DNA from: Halocaridina rubra
Taxonomy: Eukaryota; Arthropoda; Malacostraca; Decapoda; Atyidae
Reading direction: 5' to 3'
NCBI GenBank assembly: GCA_037179515.1
Contig: JAXCGZ010017005.1
Location: 100,001-164,000 of the forward strand
DNA length: 64,000 nucleotides
Shown one piece after another: positions 47,466 to 62,740 of the stretch (its first letter is position 1; each line of letters opens with the position of its first letter). The notes under the pieces were generated by a model that was not told the DNA's origin, made no database searches, and worked only from the letters and a program-made list of their open reading frames with translations. Position numbers and translations under genes: made by a program.

Positions 47466-49763
47466 TTGTTATACACAAATGCTAATGGATTAGCTGGTAA
47501 GGCAGTAGAATTAAAAGATAGGATACACAACAGTAAGGCAGATATAGTAGCAATTACAGAGACTAAGTTGAGTGAGGACATAAACAGTGTCACAGTTTTT
47601 CCTAAGGGCTTCAGAATACTAAGGGTTGAAAGATCTGAGAGGACTGGTGGAGGGATAGCACTGCTCATAAGCGACAGGATTCAAGTTGAAGAAATAAACT
47701 TGGCTATAGAAAGTGAGTTCAGGGAATTTCTTGTTGCTCGCATAAATACTGGGTCAGAGAGCATTATAATAACTGTTGTATACAACCCACCAAGGAACCA
47801 AAATAGGCTTGAAATTTATGAGGAAAGTCATATAGGTACTATTGAAGTCATAAACTCAGTTGTTAACATGGCACGGGAGAAAAAATGTAGGATTTTGATT
47901 ATGGGAGACTTTAATCATAAAGAGATAGATTGGATAAATCTTGACCCACACAGTGGTGAGGACTCATTCGGGGCAAGATTCCTAGATTGCGTACAAGGGA
48001 ATTTCCTGCACCAACATGTAATGGAACCAACAAGAGCCAGGGGTGGGGATGAGCCATCACTACTTGATCTAGTGTTCACAGATAATGTGTTGGATATTGA
48101 AAATATTGAGTATGAACCACCAATTGGAAAGAGTGACCACTGTGTGTTGTTGATGGAGTATATCATTGAAGATATTCTTCCTGAGAGTAGAGGCACTGAG
48201 GACATGAGGAGGAACTATCCGAAAGGAGATTACATCAAAATGAATGAGCTTTTTGCAGTTATTGACTGGAGAACCTTATTTTACAACAAATCTGTACAAG
48301 AAATGTATGACATCTTTTGTGAGAAATATGGGAAGATAGTAGATTGCTGCATACCTGTCACCAAAGTAGGTGTAATTCATGCCAGAGAGAAATGGTTCGA
48401 TAATGGGTGTAAAAGAGCTAAGGAGTGGAGAGACAAATGCTGGAAAAGGTATAGGAGGAGAAAAAACATAAATGCCTGGCAAACCTACAAAAGAGCAAGA
48501 AATGACTACCTAAGTAAAAGGAGAGAGGCAGAGAGATATTATGAGAGGGACATCACCAGGAAGGCTAAAGAAAATCCCAAGCTTTTCCACAGCTTTATCA
48601 GAGGAAAACTGAAGGTAAAAGAACAGGTTTTAAGGCTAAAGAGAGAGGATGGAAGCATCACTGAGACGGACGAAGAGATCTGCAAAGAATTGAACAAGGA
48701 GTTTCAGTCAGTATTTACAGTAGAAAATACCCCACCCCCTCAGATTGCAGTGATAGAAGCTCAAGGGCCGGTATTAAAGAACATCAACCTTACAGCCACA
48801 GAGGTATGCAAAGCGCTGATGGATTTAGATGTTCATAAAGCTACAGGTCCTGATGACATATCCCCTCATGTGCTTAAAAAATGCGCAAACACAATATCAG
48901 TGGCACTAAGTATCATATTTAAGGAGTCACTGGAGTCGGGGGAGATTCCAAGATGCTGGAAACAAGCAAATGTGATACCTATCTTCAAAAAGGGAAGGAT
49001 GGATACGGCTCTGAACTATAGACCAGTTTCCTTGACCAGCATAGTTTGCAAAGTTATGGAGAAACTACTAAGGAAACATATCTCTCTTCACTTGGAATCC
49101 TTCAACTTTTTGTCAGTGAGGCAACATGGCTTCAGAGAAGGTAGATCAACAGTAACAAACTTATTAGAATTCTATGATGAGGTAAGCCGAATCTTACAGG
49201 AAAGAGAGGGCTTGGCAGATTGCATATTCCTAGACTTCCAGAAAGCGTTTGACACTGTTCCACATGGGAGACTTACTAGGAAGATGCAAGCAATGGCTAG
49301 AATAGGTGGAAGTGTTTTGAATTGGATAAATACATACTTAGAAGGAAGAGAACAGAGGGTTAGAGTAAGACACTCAGTGTCTGAACGGAGGAGAGTTAGT
49401 TGTGGAGTTCCACAGGGTTCAGTTTTAGGGCCACTTTTGTTCCTTGTATATGTAAATGACCTACCAGAGTCAGTAAATTCATTCATGAATATGTTTGCAG
49501 ATGATGCAAAGATTGTGAAGAAAGTAGGAAACGAGAGCAATGGTAGAGAATTTCAGGAAGATCTAAATAGTTTGCACGAGTGGTCAGAAAAGTGGCTAAT
49601 GAAATTCAATACTTCAAAATGTAAGGCAATGAGAATGGGTACAAGTGCAAGAAGGCCCAAGTTTGACTACTCGGTGGCTGGAGTACAACTTCAAGAGACA
49701 GAAAATGAGAGAGATCTAGGAGTAAACATACGGGCAGATTTTTGTCTCCAGAAATACATATAA
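47466..49763 (+). CDS. LINE-A ORF2: EEP endonuclease plus reverse transcriptase (copy 20), C-terminus frameshifted
   Basis: 765 codons shown from a TTG; the frame is open back to 47370 and contains no ATG there. EEP: LLYTNANGLAGK (conserved Asn), AITETKLSED (catalytic Glu, about residue 33), VVYNPPRNQ, MGDFNHKEIDW (about 146) and GKSDHCVLL (about 222). After a basic linker comes the RT with TGPDDISPH, FLDFQKAFDT (about 588), GVPQGSVLGPLLF (about 646) and FADDAK (about 676). Two extra bases near 49741 (GATTTTTGTC for GATTTGTC) end it; intact relatives have about 200 further residues. It would nick target DNA and prime reverse transcription there. This copy is defective. Confidence 0.9.
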   Translation: MLYTNANGLAGKAVELKDRIHNSKADIVAITETKLSEDINSVTVFPKGFRILRVERSERTGGGIALLISDRIQVEEINLAIESEFREFLVARINTGSESIIITVVYNPPRNQNRLEIYEESHIGTIEVINSVVNMAREKKCRILIMGDFNHKEIDWINLDPHSGEDSFGARFLDCVQGNFLHQHVMEPTRARGGDEPSLLDLVFTDNVLDIENIEYEPPIGKSDHCVLLMEYIIEDILPESRGTEDMRRNYPKGDYIKMNELFAVIDWRTLFYNKSVQEMYDIFCEKYGKIVDCCIPVTKVGVIHAREKWFDNGCKRAKEWRDKCWKRYRRRKNINAWQTYKRARNDYLSKRREAERYYERDITRKAKENPKLFHSFIRGKLKVKEQVLRLKREDGSITETDEEICKELNKEFQSVFTVENTPPPQIAVIEAQGPVLKNINLTATEVCKALMDLDVHKATGPDDISPHVLKKCANTISVALSIIFKESLESGEIPRCWKQANVIPIFKKGRMDTALNYRPVSLTSIVCKVMEKLLRKHISLHLESFNFLSVRQHGFREGRSTVTNLLEFYDEVSRILQEREGLADCIFLDFQKAFDTVPHGRLTRKMQAMARIGGSVLNWINTYLEGREQRVRVRHSVSERRRVSCGVPQGSVLGPLLFLVYVNDLPESVNSFMNMFADDAKIVKKVGNESNGREFQEDLNSLHEWSEKWLMKFNTSKCKAMRMGTSARRPKFDYSVAGVQLQETENERDLGVNIRADFCLQKYI

Positions 49764-49765
49764 AT

Positions 49766-50225
49766 GGCATAGTAAGGGCAGCATATGTATTCTTATCAAA
49801 TGTAAGGGTAGCCTTCAGGAACATGGATAAGGAAATGTTCAGAAATATTTATGTAACCTATGTGAGGCCAAAACTCGAATATGCAGCCCCCTTTTGGAAT
49901 CCGACATGAAAAAGTATATAACTAAGCCTAAAAAAGTTCATAGCCATGCCACGAAACTGGTGCCAGAAATACGTAATCTCACTTATGATGAGAGGCTGAG
50001 GGAATTAGACTTACCATCACTCGAGGCTAGAAGATTGAGGGGGGATATGGTGACAGTCTTTAAATTCCTTCATGGTTAGGAGAGAGTGGATAAGGATCGA
50101 TATTTTGATATGGCAGGCTCTAGAACTAGAGGTCATAGTTTGAAGCTTCGTAAGAAAACTTCTTTGCAGGATGTAAGGAAATACTTTTTCAGTGCAAGAG
50201 TAGTTGATCATTGGAATTCGATAAG
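49766..50225 (+). pseudogene. LINE-A RT C-terminal remainder (copy 20)
   Basis: Continues the RT after the frameshift with KYI.MA..GQHMYSYQM-equivalent coding, then a TGA in CCGACATGAAAAAG near 49906 and a TAG near 50078. The same two stops occur in copy 17 (42239 and 42410). These are inherited lesions, which shows common ancestry of the two 3' parts. Confidence 0.8.
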
Positions 50226-50254
50226 CGAGGAGGTAATCACAATTAGGTAATCAC

Positions 50255-50788
50255 AGGAAATGTTCAAAAATATCTTTGTAACTAATATAAGGGTAAATCT
50301 TAAATACGCAGCCCCCTTTTGGAATCCACACTTGAAAAAGCACATAGTTAAGTTGGAAAAAGTTTGAAGATATGCCACGAAACTGGTGACAGAAATATAC
50401 AATCTCAGATATGAGAAGAGGCTGAGAGAATAAGACTTACCATTTTTCAAAGCTAAAAGAATGAGAGGGATATGGTGACAGTTTAAAAATTCCTTCATGG
50501 TTATGACAGTGTGAATAGGGATCGATATTTTGATATGGTTGGCACTAGAACTAAAGGTCATAGTTTGAAGCTTCGTAAGAAAACTTCTTTGCACGATATA
50601 AGGAAGTACTTTTTTAGTGTAAGAGTAGTTGATGATTGGAACTGGCTAATCGAGGAGGTAGTTAATGCTAACTCAATCCATAGTTTTAAGGACAAGCATG
50701 ATAAGTATCACTACGTACAAAAATAGAACCGACCAGGAGACGGGCAGTTACGAGCACGGGGTGCTTTTCCGTAAGCACAATTAGGTAA

Positions 50789-50790
<2 letters not shown>
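50255..50790 (+). mobile_element. LINE-A copy 21: duplicate of copy 18
   Basis: AGGAAATGTTCAAAAATATC through the variant hairpin (GAGCACGGGGTGCTTTTCC) and one tail unit. It matches 42587-43122 at an offset of 7668 with very few differences. Confidence 0.88.
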
Positions 50791-51004
<214 letters not shown>

Positions 51005-51187
51005 ACTATTATTGTCAAATTTTAATCCTATATGAACCTTTCATTCAAAAGCCATGTTGTTCGTACCCAACGCACCCAAATCTCTTTTCGTATTCAAGAA
51101 TTCTGCATCAATAAAGAAAAGTTGATAGAAAATGAGGAGGAATAAGAAGAAAAAGCACCACATTGCATGTTAGGCGATTGCTGATGG

Positions 51188-51214
51188 TAGAGAGAGAGAG
51201 GAGGAGGAGGGAGA

Positions 51215-51280
<66 letters not shown>

Positions 51281-51312
51281 GAGAGAGGGAGAGAGAGGAG
51301 GAGAGAGGAGGA
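51188..51312. repeat. imperfect (GA)n/(GAG) tract
   Basis: Purine-only run with GAGGAG interruptions. Confidence 0.95.
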
Positions 51313-51347
51313 TTCGTTTTTATATGGACATAATATTATTTTAATCA

Positions 51348-51956
<609 letters not shown>

Positions 51957-52174
51957 CATGCAATATTATGAAGAATTATATTACGTACATCTTATATCTA
52001 GTTTCCTGGGTATTATTACAGAACCTTTAATAAATAAAAGCTAAATGTCAGATTTTCTTATATCAGTAAAATGAACACAATTGCTAAATTACAATGCAAA
52101 GAAGCGAACAAAGAAACAAACAATAATACAGAATTTAAGAGGGGTGGATTTTGTACGAGTATATGAACCCGAGA

Positions 52175-52175
<1 letters not shown>

Positions 52176-52273
<98 letters not shown>

Positions 52274-52274
52274 T
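52176..52274. repeat. (TAA)n microsatellite
   Basis: About 33 TAA units with one phase slip near 52231. Confidence 0.97.
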
Positions 52275-52765
52275 AAAACGTCATAATCATCATCGTGAAA
52301 ATTTCATACACTGGTTATTGTAAGATAAGCTTAAATGATACATGAAAGAAAATAATTTGGAAAATGTTGGGTTAGGGAACTAAATATTGTTACACAGACA
52401 AGTACGTAGATAAGTACAAAGTAAAGAGAACTGATAGACGAAGAGACAGGTCTCCTACAACTCTGGTTTACGAAGTCCGGTTGAGTGGAAAGGACAATCT
52501 GAGAAAGACATCATATGTGATAATCCTAATGGACCAATTAGAAGTAGAGATGACAGTGGGATGAAGGAAGTTAGAGGGAGGAAATGGGTTATGAATAAAG
52601 GGGAGTAAGAAGATGACAACAGCAATGCAAAAAGGGGCACAAGGAAGTCATGACTAATGAATAAAAACGAAGGCGAGGAATGAGGCTGAAGAGGGAGAGA
52701 AGGTTAAGGAGATGGAATGAGAAGGAGAAGGAAGAACAGTTATAAAAAGCTAAAATCATGTTGCT
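52275..52765. other. unassigned sequence
   Basis: No coding frame, RNA gene or repeat recognised. Purine-rich on the + strand between 52550 and 52740. Confidence 0.4.
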
Positions 52766-52980
<215 letters not shown>

Positions 52981-52984
52981 GCAA

Positions 52985-55390
<2,406 letters not shown>

Positions 55391-55472
55391 TAGTAAATGA
55401 AACCATCCTGGAGACGGCTAGTTAGAAACAGAGGGCTCTTTCCAGGGAGCAAAATTAGGTGAATACAATTAT

Positions 55473-55708
55473 GAAAATGCGTGATACTGACAGAGTTGAT
55501 ATGAAGGGATACTTTGATACAGGTGTCTGCAGAGCTAAAAATAGTAGTTTAAGGTATTGAGAGAAAGTTTTTTCATTATGTGCAAAATTTGTTTTTATGA
55601 ATAGTTGATAATGGAAATTCGATAAGCGAAGTGTTAATGGATCAAAAGAAAAATCCGATCAGAAGGAGAGTTATGAGCGCAGAGCTCCTTCCCGTGAACA
55701 CAATTAGG
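55473..55708 (+). mobile_element. LINE-A copy 24: old 3' fragment
   Basis: Decayed RT C-terminal end and 3' UTR: GATATGAAGGGATACTTTGA, GATAAGCGAAGTG, GAGCGCAGAGCTCCTTCCCG and AACACAATTAGGTACC. Confidence 0.65.
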
Positions 55709-55737
55709 TACCAACTTTCCTTCCTGCCTGTGTGCCT

Positions 55738-55887
<150 letters not shown>

Positions 55888-56547
55888 TGTCGTAATTATA
55901 CGAAGTCATGCTGAAGTCAGGACCTGAAATCTGAGCCGAGTTCTGAAGGGAAACAAGTGGGGCTGGAGATCAAGGGTGAAATTGAAAGCTCTCCTTTTAT
56001 TTTTCTGGGCACTGTCAATGTTTATGGTAGGTGACAACAAGATATATGGCTGGCTCCATGGGCCTTAGCACCAGGGCGTCAAGTGCCTCTGGAGGTTAAG
56101 AGGGGCCAAGGGGTCACCTATTCCCACCACCACAAGACACACAAACATTTGACCCTATGTATGTACGTGCCCCTAGAGAGATACCCAATAGGCCTGGACG
56201 ATTTGGACCCTCTTCTGCCCAATAGGCCTGTTGAAATAGCCCCTCCCAAAAGAGGAAGAACTCCCCTTTGGTTCTGGAAGCCTATTGGCTGATCTGTCCA
56301 ATCTGACACGCCCAGCCCTTTGGGTCCTTCAAGAACACCCGAGGCAGTCAGACACAGAGAGCGTTAGTCAGAACTTTCCCTGGGGCACGAATAGAACTCA
56401 GTTTTGATAGTCATAAGGGAAGGGGCCATTGAGGCGTCGGATACATTATACTCTTAAATAAACTTAGTTCAGTTGAACCACCGCTTGTCCGTTCTTACCT
56501 TGCACACATCTGGTAAAAATTGTAACGTAGTGATTAGCACTACGATA
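55888..56547 (+). mobile_element. possible solo LTR
   Basis: About 660 bp between microsatellites. The ends TGTCGTA and TACGATA are near-inverted, as expected for an LTR of form TG...CA with one change. Inside are CCAAT motifs near 56187 and 56218, an arthropod initiator-like GTCAGACACAG near 56348, and AATAAA near 56456 followed by a T/G-rich stretch, in the order expected of an LTR. No internal coding region or second LTR is present, and I see no clear target duplication. Confidence 0.4.
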
Positions 56548-56586
56548 ATACATACATACATACATACATACATTCATACATACATG
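56547..56586. repeat. (CATA)n microsatellite, 5' flank of LINE-A copy 25
   Basis: About nine CATA units with one CATTCATA interruption. Confidence 0.95.
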
Positions 56587-58768
56587 GGAAAAGTGACCAG
56601 TGTATGTTGATGGAGTATATCATCTAAGATATTCTGCCTGAAAGTACGGGCACTGAGATGGACAAGAGGAGGAACTATCCGAAAGGAGAGTACATCAAAA
56701 TTAACGAGCTCTTTGCAGTTATTGACTGGAGGACCTAATTTAACAACATGACTGTACAAGAAATGTACGAAATCTTTCATGAGGAATATGGGAAGATAGT
56801 CACTTGTTGATACCTTCCAGTAAAATAAGAGTTATTCATGCCAGAGAGGAATAGTTCAATAATGAGTGTAAAAAGAGCTACGGAATGGAGACACATATGC
56901 TGGAAAAGGCACAGGAGGAGAATATACATAAATGCCTGGCAGACTTATAAAAGAGCAAGAAATAATTACCTAAATAAAAGAAGTGAGGCAGAGAGAGATA
57001 ATGTAAGGGATCTCACCAGGAAGGCTAAAGAAACTTCCAACCTTTTCCACTGTTTTATCACAGGAAAACTGAAGGTCAAAGAGAGTAGATAGAAGCATCG
57101 CTGAGATGGATAAATCGATCTGCAAAGAATTGAACAGGAAGTTTCATTAAGAGTTTACAGTATAAAATACCTCACCTCCTCAGATTACAGAGATAGGAGA
57201 TCATGGGCCGGTAGTAGAAAACATCGCCTTTTCAGCCACAGATGTATGCAAAGCATTAATGGAGTTAGATGCCCTTAAAACTACAGGTCCTGATGATATA
57301 TCCCCTTACTTTCTTAAGAAATGTGCTAAACTAGTATCAATGGCAATATGCATCATACTTGAAAAGTCGCTGGAATCTGGGGAGATTCCAAAATGCTGTG
57401 ATCAAGCGAACGTGGAGCCTAACTTCAAAATAGGAAGGAGGGATGAAGCTCTAATCAATAGGCCTGTTTTCTTGTAAAGGTATGGAGACACTACTAAGAA
57501 AACACATCTCTTTTCACTTGGAATCCTGCAACTTTTTGTCAGCAAGACAAAATGGCTTCAGAGAAGGCAGATCAGCAGAAACAAACTTAGTAGAATTTTA
57601 TGAGGAGGTAAGCCGGATCTTACAGGAACGAGAGGGCTAGCCAGATTGCATATTCCTGGAGTTTCAGAAGTCATTTGATACAGTCCCACACGTGAAACTT
57701 ATCAAGATGTTGCAAGTAATGGTGAGAATAGGTAGAAATGTCTTGGAATGGATGAAAACTTACTTAGAAGGAAGGGAACAGAGGGTTATTGTAAGACACT
57801 CAGTGTGTGAATGAAGAAAGGTTAGTAGTGGAGATCCACAAGATTCAGTTTTAAGGTCACTTTTGTTCCTTGTATATAAATATGTTTGCAAATGATGCAA
57901 AGATTAAGGAGAGAGATTAAGGAGAGAGTAAGAGAAAAGAACCATGGTAGAGAACTTCAGGAAGACATAAATAATTTGCATGAGTGATCAGAAAAGTGGC
58001 TAATGAAATTTAATACTTCAAATTGTAAGGTAATGAGAATGGGTACAAGTGCAAAAAGGCCCAAGCTTGAATACTCAATAGCAGGAGAAGAACTCCAAGA
58101 GATGGAGAATGAGAGAGATCTAGGAGTAAACATGCTGGCAGATTTGTCTCCAGAAATGCATATAAATGGCATAGTAATGGCAGCATATGCTTTCATAGCA
58201 AATGTAAAGGTAGCCTTTGGACAAATGGACAAGGAAATGTTTAGAAATATTTATGTATCTTATGTGAGACCAAAGCTTGAATTTGCAGCCCCCTTTTTGA
58301 ATCCACACTTAAGAAAGGACATAAATAAGCTGGAAAAGTTCAAAGACATGACACAAAATTGGTACCATAAATACGCAATCTCGGTTACGAGGAGAGGCTG
58401 GGGGAATTTGACTTACCATCACTCAAAGCTACAAGAATAAGGGGGGATATGGTGACGGTTTTTAAATTCCTTCATGGTTTAGACAGGGTAGATAGGGATC
58501 GATATTTTGATATGGCTGGCTCTAGATCTAGAAGTCATAGTATGTAGCTTCTTAAGAAAACTTCTTTGCAGGATGTAAGAACTTACATTTTTTAGTGTAA
58601 GAGTTGTTGATGACTAAAATTTCTCTATGCGAGGAGGTACTTACTGCCAACTCAATTCATAGTTTTATGAACAAATATGATAAGTATCACATAGTACAAA
58701 AAGGGAACTGACTAGGATATGGGGAACTACGAGCATAGGACTCTTTCCCGTACGCACAATTAGGTACT
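56586..58768 (+). mobile_element. LINE-A copy 25: old, 5'-truncated
   Basis: Starts GGGAAAAGTGACCAGTGTAT (the SDH motif of the EEP) directly after (CATA)n and runs to a decayed 3' UTR and one tail unit (AATTAGGTACTTGC). Confidence 0.9.
56590..58680 (+). pseudogene. degenerate LINE-A ORF2 fragment (copy 25)
   Basis: Pieces at 56838-57092 (linker), 57259-57477 (TGPDDISPYFLKKC, NRPVFL) and 58003-58440 (C-terminal region). The palm reads FANDAK near 57888, so one catalytic aspartate position is changed. Stops and deletions occur throughout. Confidence 0.83.
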
Positions 58769-58770
58769 TG

Positions 58771-59074
58771 CATTCTTTCACCAGTGGATCTTGCCTTGCA
58801 GTAGCCGTACTGGTGATCGGAAATAAGCGAGTTAGATTCAATTCATTGAACACTGAAAGTCTGTGGGCTATATGTTCAGTTATGACTGCCAATGCAAAGT
58901 TTTTATTGATAATGACATATTAAGTTGTTCTTGCAAGAAACAAAACAAACGTAAAATATCAACTCTCTTGCGACAATGTCTGCAACATTTCCGCGTTAAA
59001 ATTGTATTAAATTGTCGTGTCTAAAATAAAATTTCATATAAATTTTTTAACTAAATATAAAACTTGACGCATCT
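58771..59074. other. unassigned sequence
   Basis: AT-rich; no coding frame or known repeat recognised. Confidence 0.4.
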
Positions 59075-60030
59075 GGGAGTAGGGAGATATGGAGTATTAC
59101 AGATTTGGAAATGCACTTATATGATACGGTAAGAGGAGTGTTTGCTAATTTACCGAACATAGGGGTGGACTTCGGATACAAGGACAAGACATGTTTAGAA
59201 GTACAGTATTTTCATGGCTTATGAGATGACTAACCGTGAGCAATTAGCATCCTTCTGGGATCCGCACTTAAGTAAATATATTCACACACAGAAGAAAGTT
59301 AAGAGAGACATACAGCAACAAATGCAAAATCTCAATTATTAAGAAAGGTTGACAGGAGTTCAGTTTTTCATCACTCGAAACAAGGAGACACAGGAGAGAG
59401 GGGATATAAGGTAAGCTTTTAAATTTCTTCAGTTCTACAGGGTGTCCACAAAGTCTGGGTACATAGGAAATATCACTATGCAGACCTATTCAATCGAGTT
59501 CACCTGAATTTTGTAAAGCGCATTAAATTATGCATTGAAAATGATGGAAATCATATTGAAAATATTATTTATTAACATTAGATTTAAATAAAATTGTTTT
59601 GTTTTAAAAGTATGTGTTAATCTCCTGTGTACCCAGACGAAGTCTGGGTACACAGGAGATTAACACATACTTTTAAAACAAAACAATTTTATTTAAATCT
59701 AATGTTAATAAATAATATTTTCAATATGATTTCCATTATTTTCAAAGCAAAATTTGATGCGCTTTACAAAATTCAGGTGAACTCGATTGAATAGGTCTGC
59801 ATAGTGAAATTTCCTATGTACCCAGACTTTGTGGACACCCTGTACCTATAATAATTGATAGGGAGAGATGTAGTGAAAAGAGAAGCTCGGGTCACAGTCT
59901 TTAGCTTGGTAAGAAAACATACATTTTTGGTGTTGAAAGAAAAGTTGAACACTGGAATTGGCTAGCACAGGAACTACAAATTTTATATATAGTCATAGTT
60001 TGAAGGAAAACTATCAAAAATACGACCCTA
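59075..60030 (+). mobile_element. LINE-A copy 26: very old 3' fragment interrupted by a MITE
   Basis: Weak but collinear match to the RT C-terminal part: GGAAATGCACTTATATGATA, TCTGGGATCCGCACTTAAG, TCACTCGAAACAAGGAGAC and AACACTGGAATTGGCTAGC. The MITE at 59438-59842 splits it at a TA. Confidence 0.65.
59438..59842. mobile_element. 405-bp foldback (inverted-dimer) MITE, copy 2
   Basis: Same length, ends (CAGGGTGTCCACAAAGTCTG, CAGACTTTGTGGACACCCTG) and centre as the copy at 20401-20805, flanked by TA on both sides. Compared with copy 1 the inner arms differ at four places, and each change is present in both arms. Differences between the arms are confined to the outer part. Confidence 0.9.
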
Positions 60031-60158
60031 AATATATGGCAGCAAACTGCTTCTACATGCACTTCATAACACTGCATTCCAGGAAATTCACAATTGACAA
60101 AAAGCTTGTCCTCTCATCTTTATTAGGAAAATATTGTATTAAAAAATAATTAGTTTCT

Positions 60159-60160
<2 letters not shown>

Positions 60161-60221
<61 letters not shown>
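60161..60221. repeat. (GA)n microsatellite
   Basis: About 30 GA units. Confidence 0.97.
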
Positions 60222-60223
<2 letters not shown>

Positions 60224-60914
60224 GACTACTGAGAACAGACGAGGATCGGATCAAAGAAAAAGTAATATGGAAATCCCACAGAAATATGACAGGAAAAGAA
60301 GAGGGGAAACTAATTCACACAAGAAGCGAACAAAATCCATACAAGTATAAGGGAACATCAACAAACCTGAAGCGTATCATTTGGCAGACATACTAAAAAA
60401 ATAAATAAATAAAGCATGAAGTTTGCGTGTAGATAATCGCAGTACTTTCTTATTTCCTTCGTAATTTGCTTTTTCTCTCTGACATTCAAAAATTGGAAAT
60501 AAAATAGTTTTCCTGTAAATCTTTTGAATCCCTACCTTTATGAATGTCTTTTTAATTTTCCATTTTTTCTTAGTATTTAGAATAGCTAATAGACAAAACA
60601 TGAACAGAAACACTATAAATTTACATATTTAAACAACAATGCTTTGCATTTTCAAATAAATCGCGAGGATGCAAGATGTTCACAGAATGATCACATTAAG
60701 ACATACAGTATAAAAGATAATGCTATAGAGTTTGCAAAGATTAAAAAAAGAAAAAGAAATATTACATTAAGACATACAGTATAAAAGATGATGCTATAGT
60801 TTGCAAAGATTAAAAAAACAAACAAACAAACAATGGAAAGATCTGCATTATTAAATAAAGAAAATAAAGAAAAATAAATTACAGCTTCCGCATCCATCCA
60901 ATTGACTCATATAT

Positions 60915-60917
<3 letters not shown>
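60222..60917. other. unassigned AT-rich sequence with a 71-bp tandem duplication
   Basis: No gene recognised. ACATTAAGACATACAGTATA and the following ~50 bases occur at 60693 and again at 60764, a direct duplication with a few differences. Confidence 0.7.
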
Positions 60918-61010
<93 letters not shown>

Positions 61011-61089
61011 AACTATGAGTTTTGGACCTGGTGTATCAGTCCGTTCATTACACATTACATAAACAGTCATGCTCCTAAACCATGGAATT

Positions 61090-61178
<89 letters not shown>

Positions 61179-61203
61179 GCAGTTATGTAACAATCCAGAG
61201 CTC

Positions 61204-61285
<82 letters not shown>
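60918..61285. repeat. (GA)n - (CT)n - (GA)n blocks
   Basis: GA at 60918-61007, CT at 61090-61175 and GA at 61208-61285, separated by 82 and 32 bases of other sequence. Adjacent complementary blocks could form hairpins, or triplex DNA. Confidence 0.96.
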
Positions 61286-61288
<3 letters not shown>

Positions 61289-61730
61289 ATCTCACTAAGG
61301 GTTATCTTAAAGGGGAGAGACACTGTTGCTTGAAAGTTGCAATAATCTCTGCGAGAAAACATGTCTGTAGGTTTGTCTATATCTAATCTCTCTATTTCTG
61401 CTCCTTCTCTTCTGATTTGCTGAAGATCACCTTAGAGTCCGAAAGTATGTGCGAGCGTGTTACTGGAACGATGTGTCCGTAAATTTGCCGTCTTCATCCT
61501 TGCCTAGTTTTCAACGGGTCAGCCATCTCCCAGTCATTGCGTGGAACATTTGTTTTATACGTTTTTTACTGTATTTATCCGTTACCTCTGAACTGGAGAA
61601 ATTTTGATACAAAAGGATTCATTAAAGCTACAGACACAGAACAGGAAAAAAAATCCATATTTTCAATAAGTTTGTATCCAACACTGAATCAATCTAATTA
61701 TTATTTTCTTCCGAAATATTCCTTATTGGA
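61286..61730. other. unassigned sequence
   Basis: No coding frame, RNA gene or repeat recognised. Confidence 0.4.
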
Positions 61731-62352
<622 letters not shown>

Positions 62353-62439
62353 ACAAGCTGCTGCTACTGCTGCTACTACTACTACTACTACTGCTATTAT
62401 TACTTCTTCTTCTACTACTACTACTACTACTACTACTAC

Positions 62440-62521
<82 letters not shown>
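62353..62521. repeat. (CTG/ACT)n-(AAT)n microsatellite
   Basis: Mixed CTG, ACT and TTC units to about 62441, then pure AAT. Same ACT-to-AAT order as at 61731-61842. Confidence 0.96.
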
Positions 62522-62522
<1 letters not shown>

Positions 62523-62740
62523 TCATAATCTGCTTGAAGCTTGCAGGGTAGCTAAAACTGAAAAGAGGAGGGTGAAGGGCCACGTCATACTCCACTCTAC
62601 CTCAACTCGTCTGTCAACTGTTTTGAGGGAAGAAAAAAAAAACAGCAAGAATGAGACTGTCAGCACTGCGCTACTGCATCCCTTTTCGTCGACTCTTGTG
62701 ACACGCAAAGCATACGAGTGAAGTCATCTTTTCCCCTCAA

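Larger units (their letters stand above)
45464..50254 (+). mobile_element. LINE-A copy 20: only copy with long 5' UTR, ORF1 and ORF2; 3' part recombinant
   Basis: 5' UTR 45464-46383, ORF1 46384-47463, ORF2 from about 47370. Up to about 49258 it matches young copies (6, 19). From about 49275 it carries the distinctive older variants of copy 17 and the same AGGTA-AGGTA deletion of the 3' UTR. The 5' end begins directly after the (CA)n tail of copy 19, so the insertion went into that tract. The coding C-terminus is broken. Confidence 0.92.

Noticed and set aside
60879..61333. Long Leu-Ser and Arg-Glu frames in GA/CT tracts (also at 119-424, 15819-16128 and 51094-51351)
   Set aside because: Artefacts of dinucleotide repeats.
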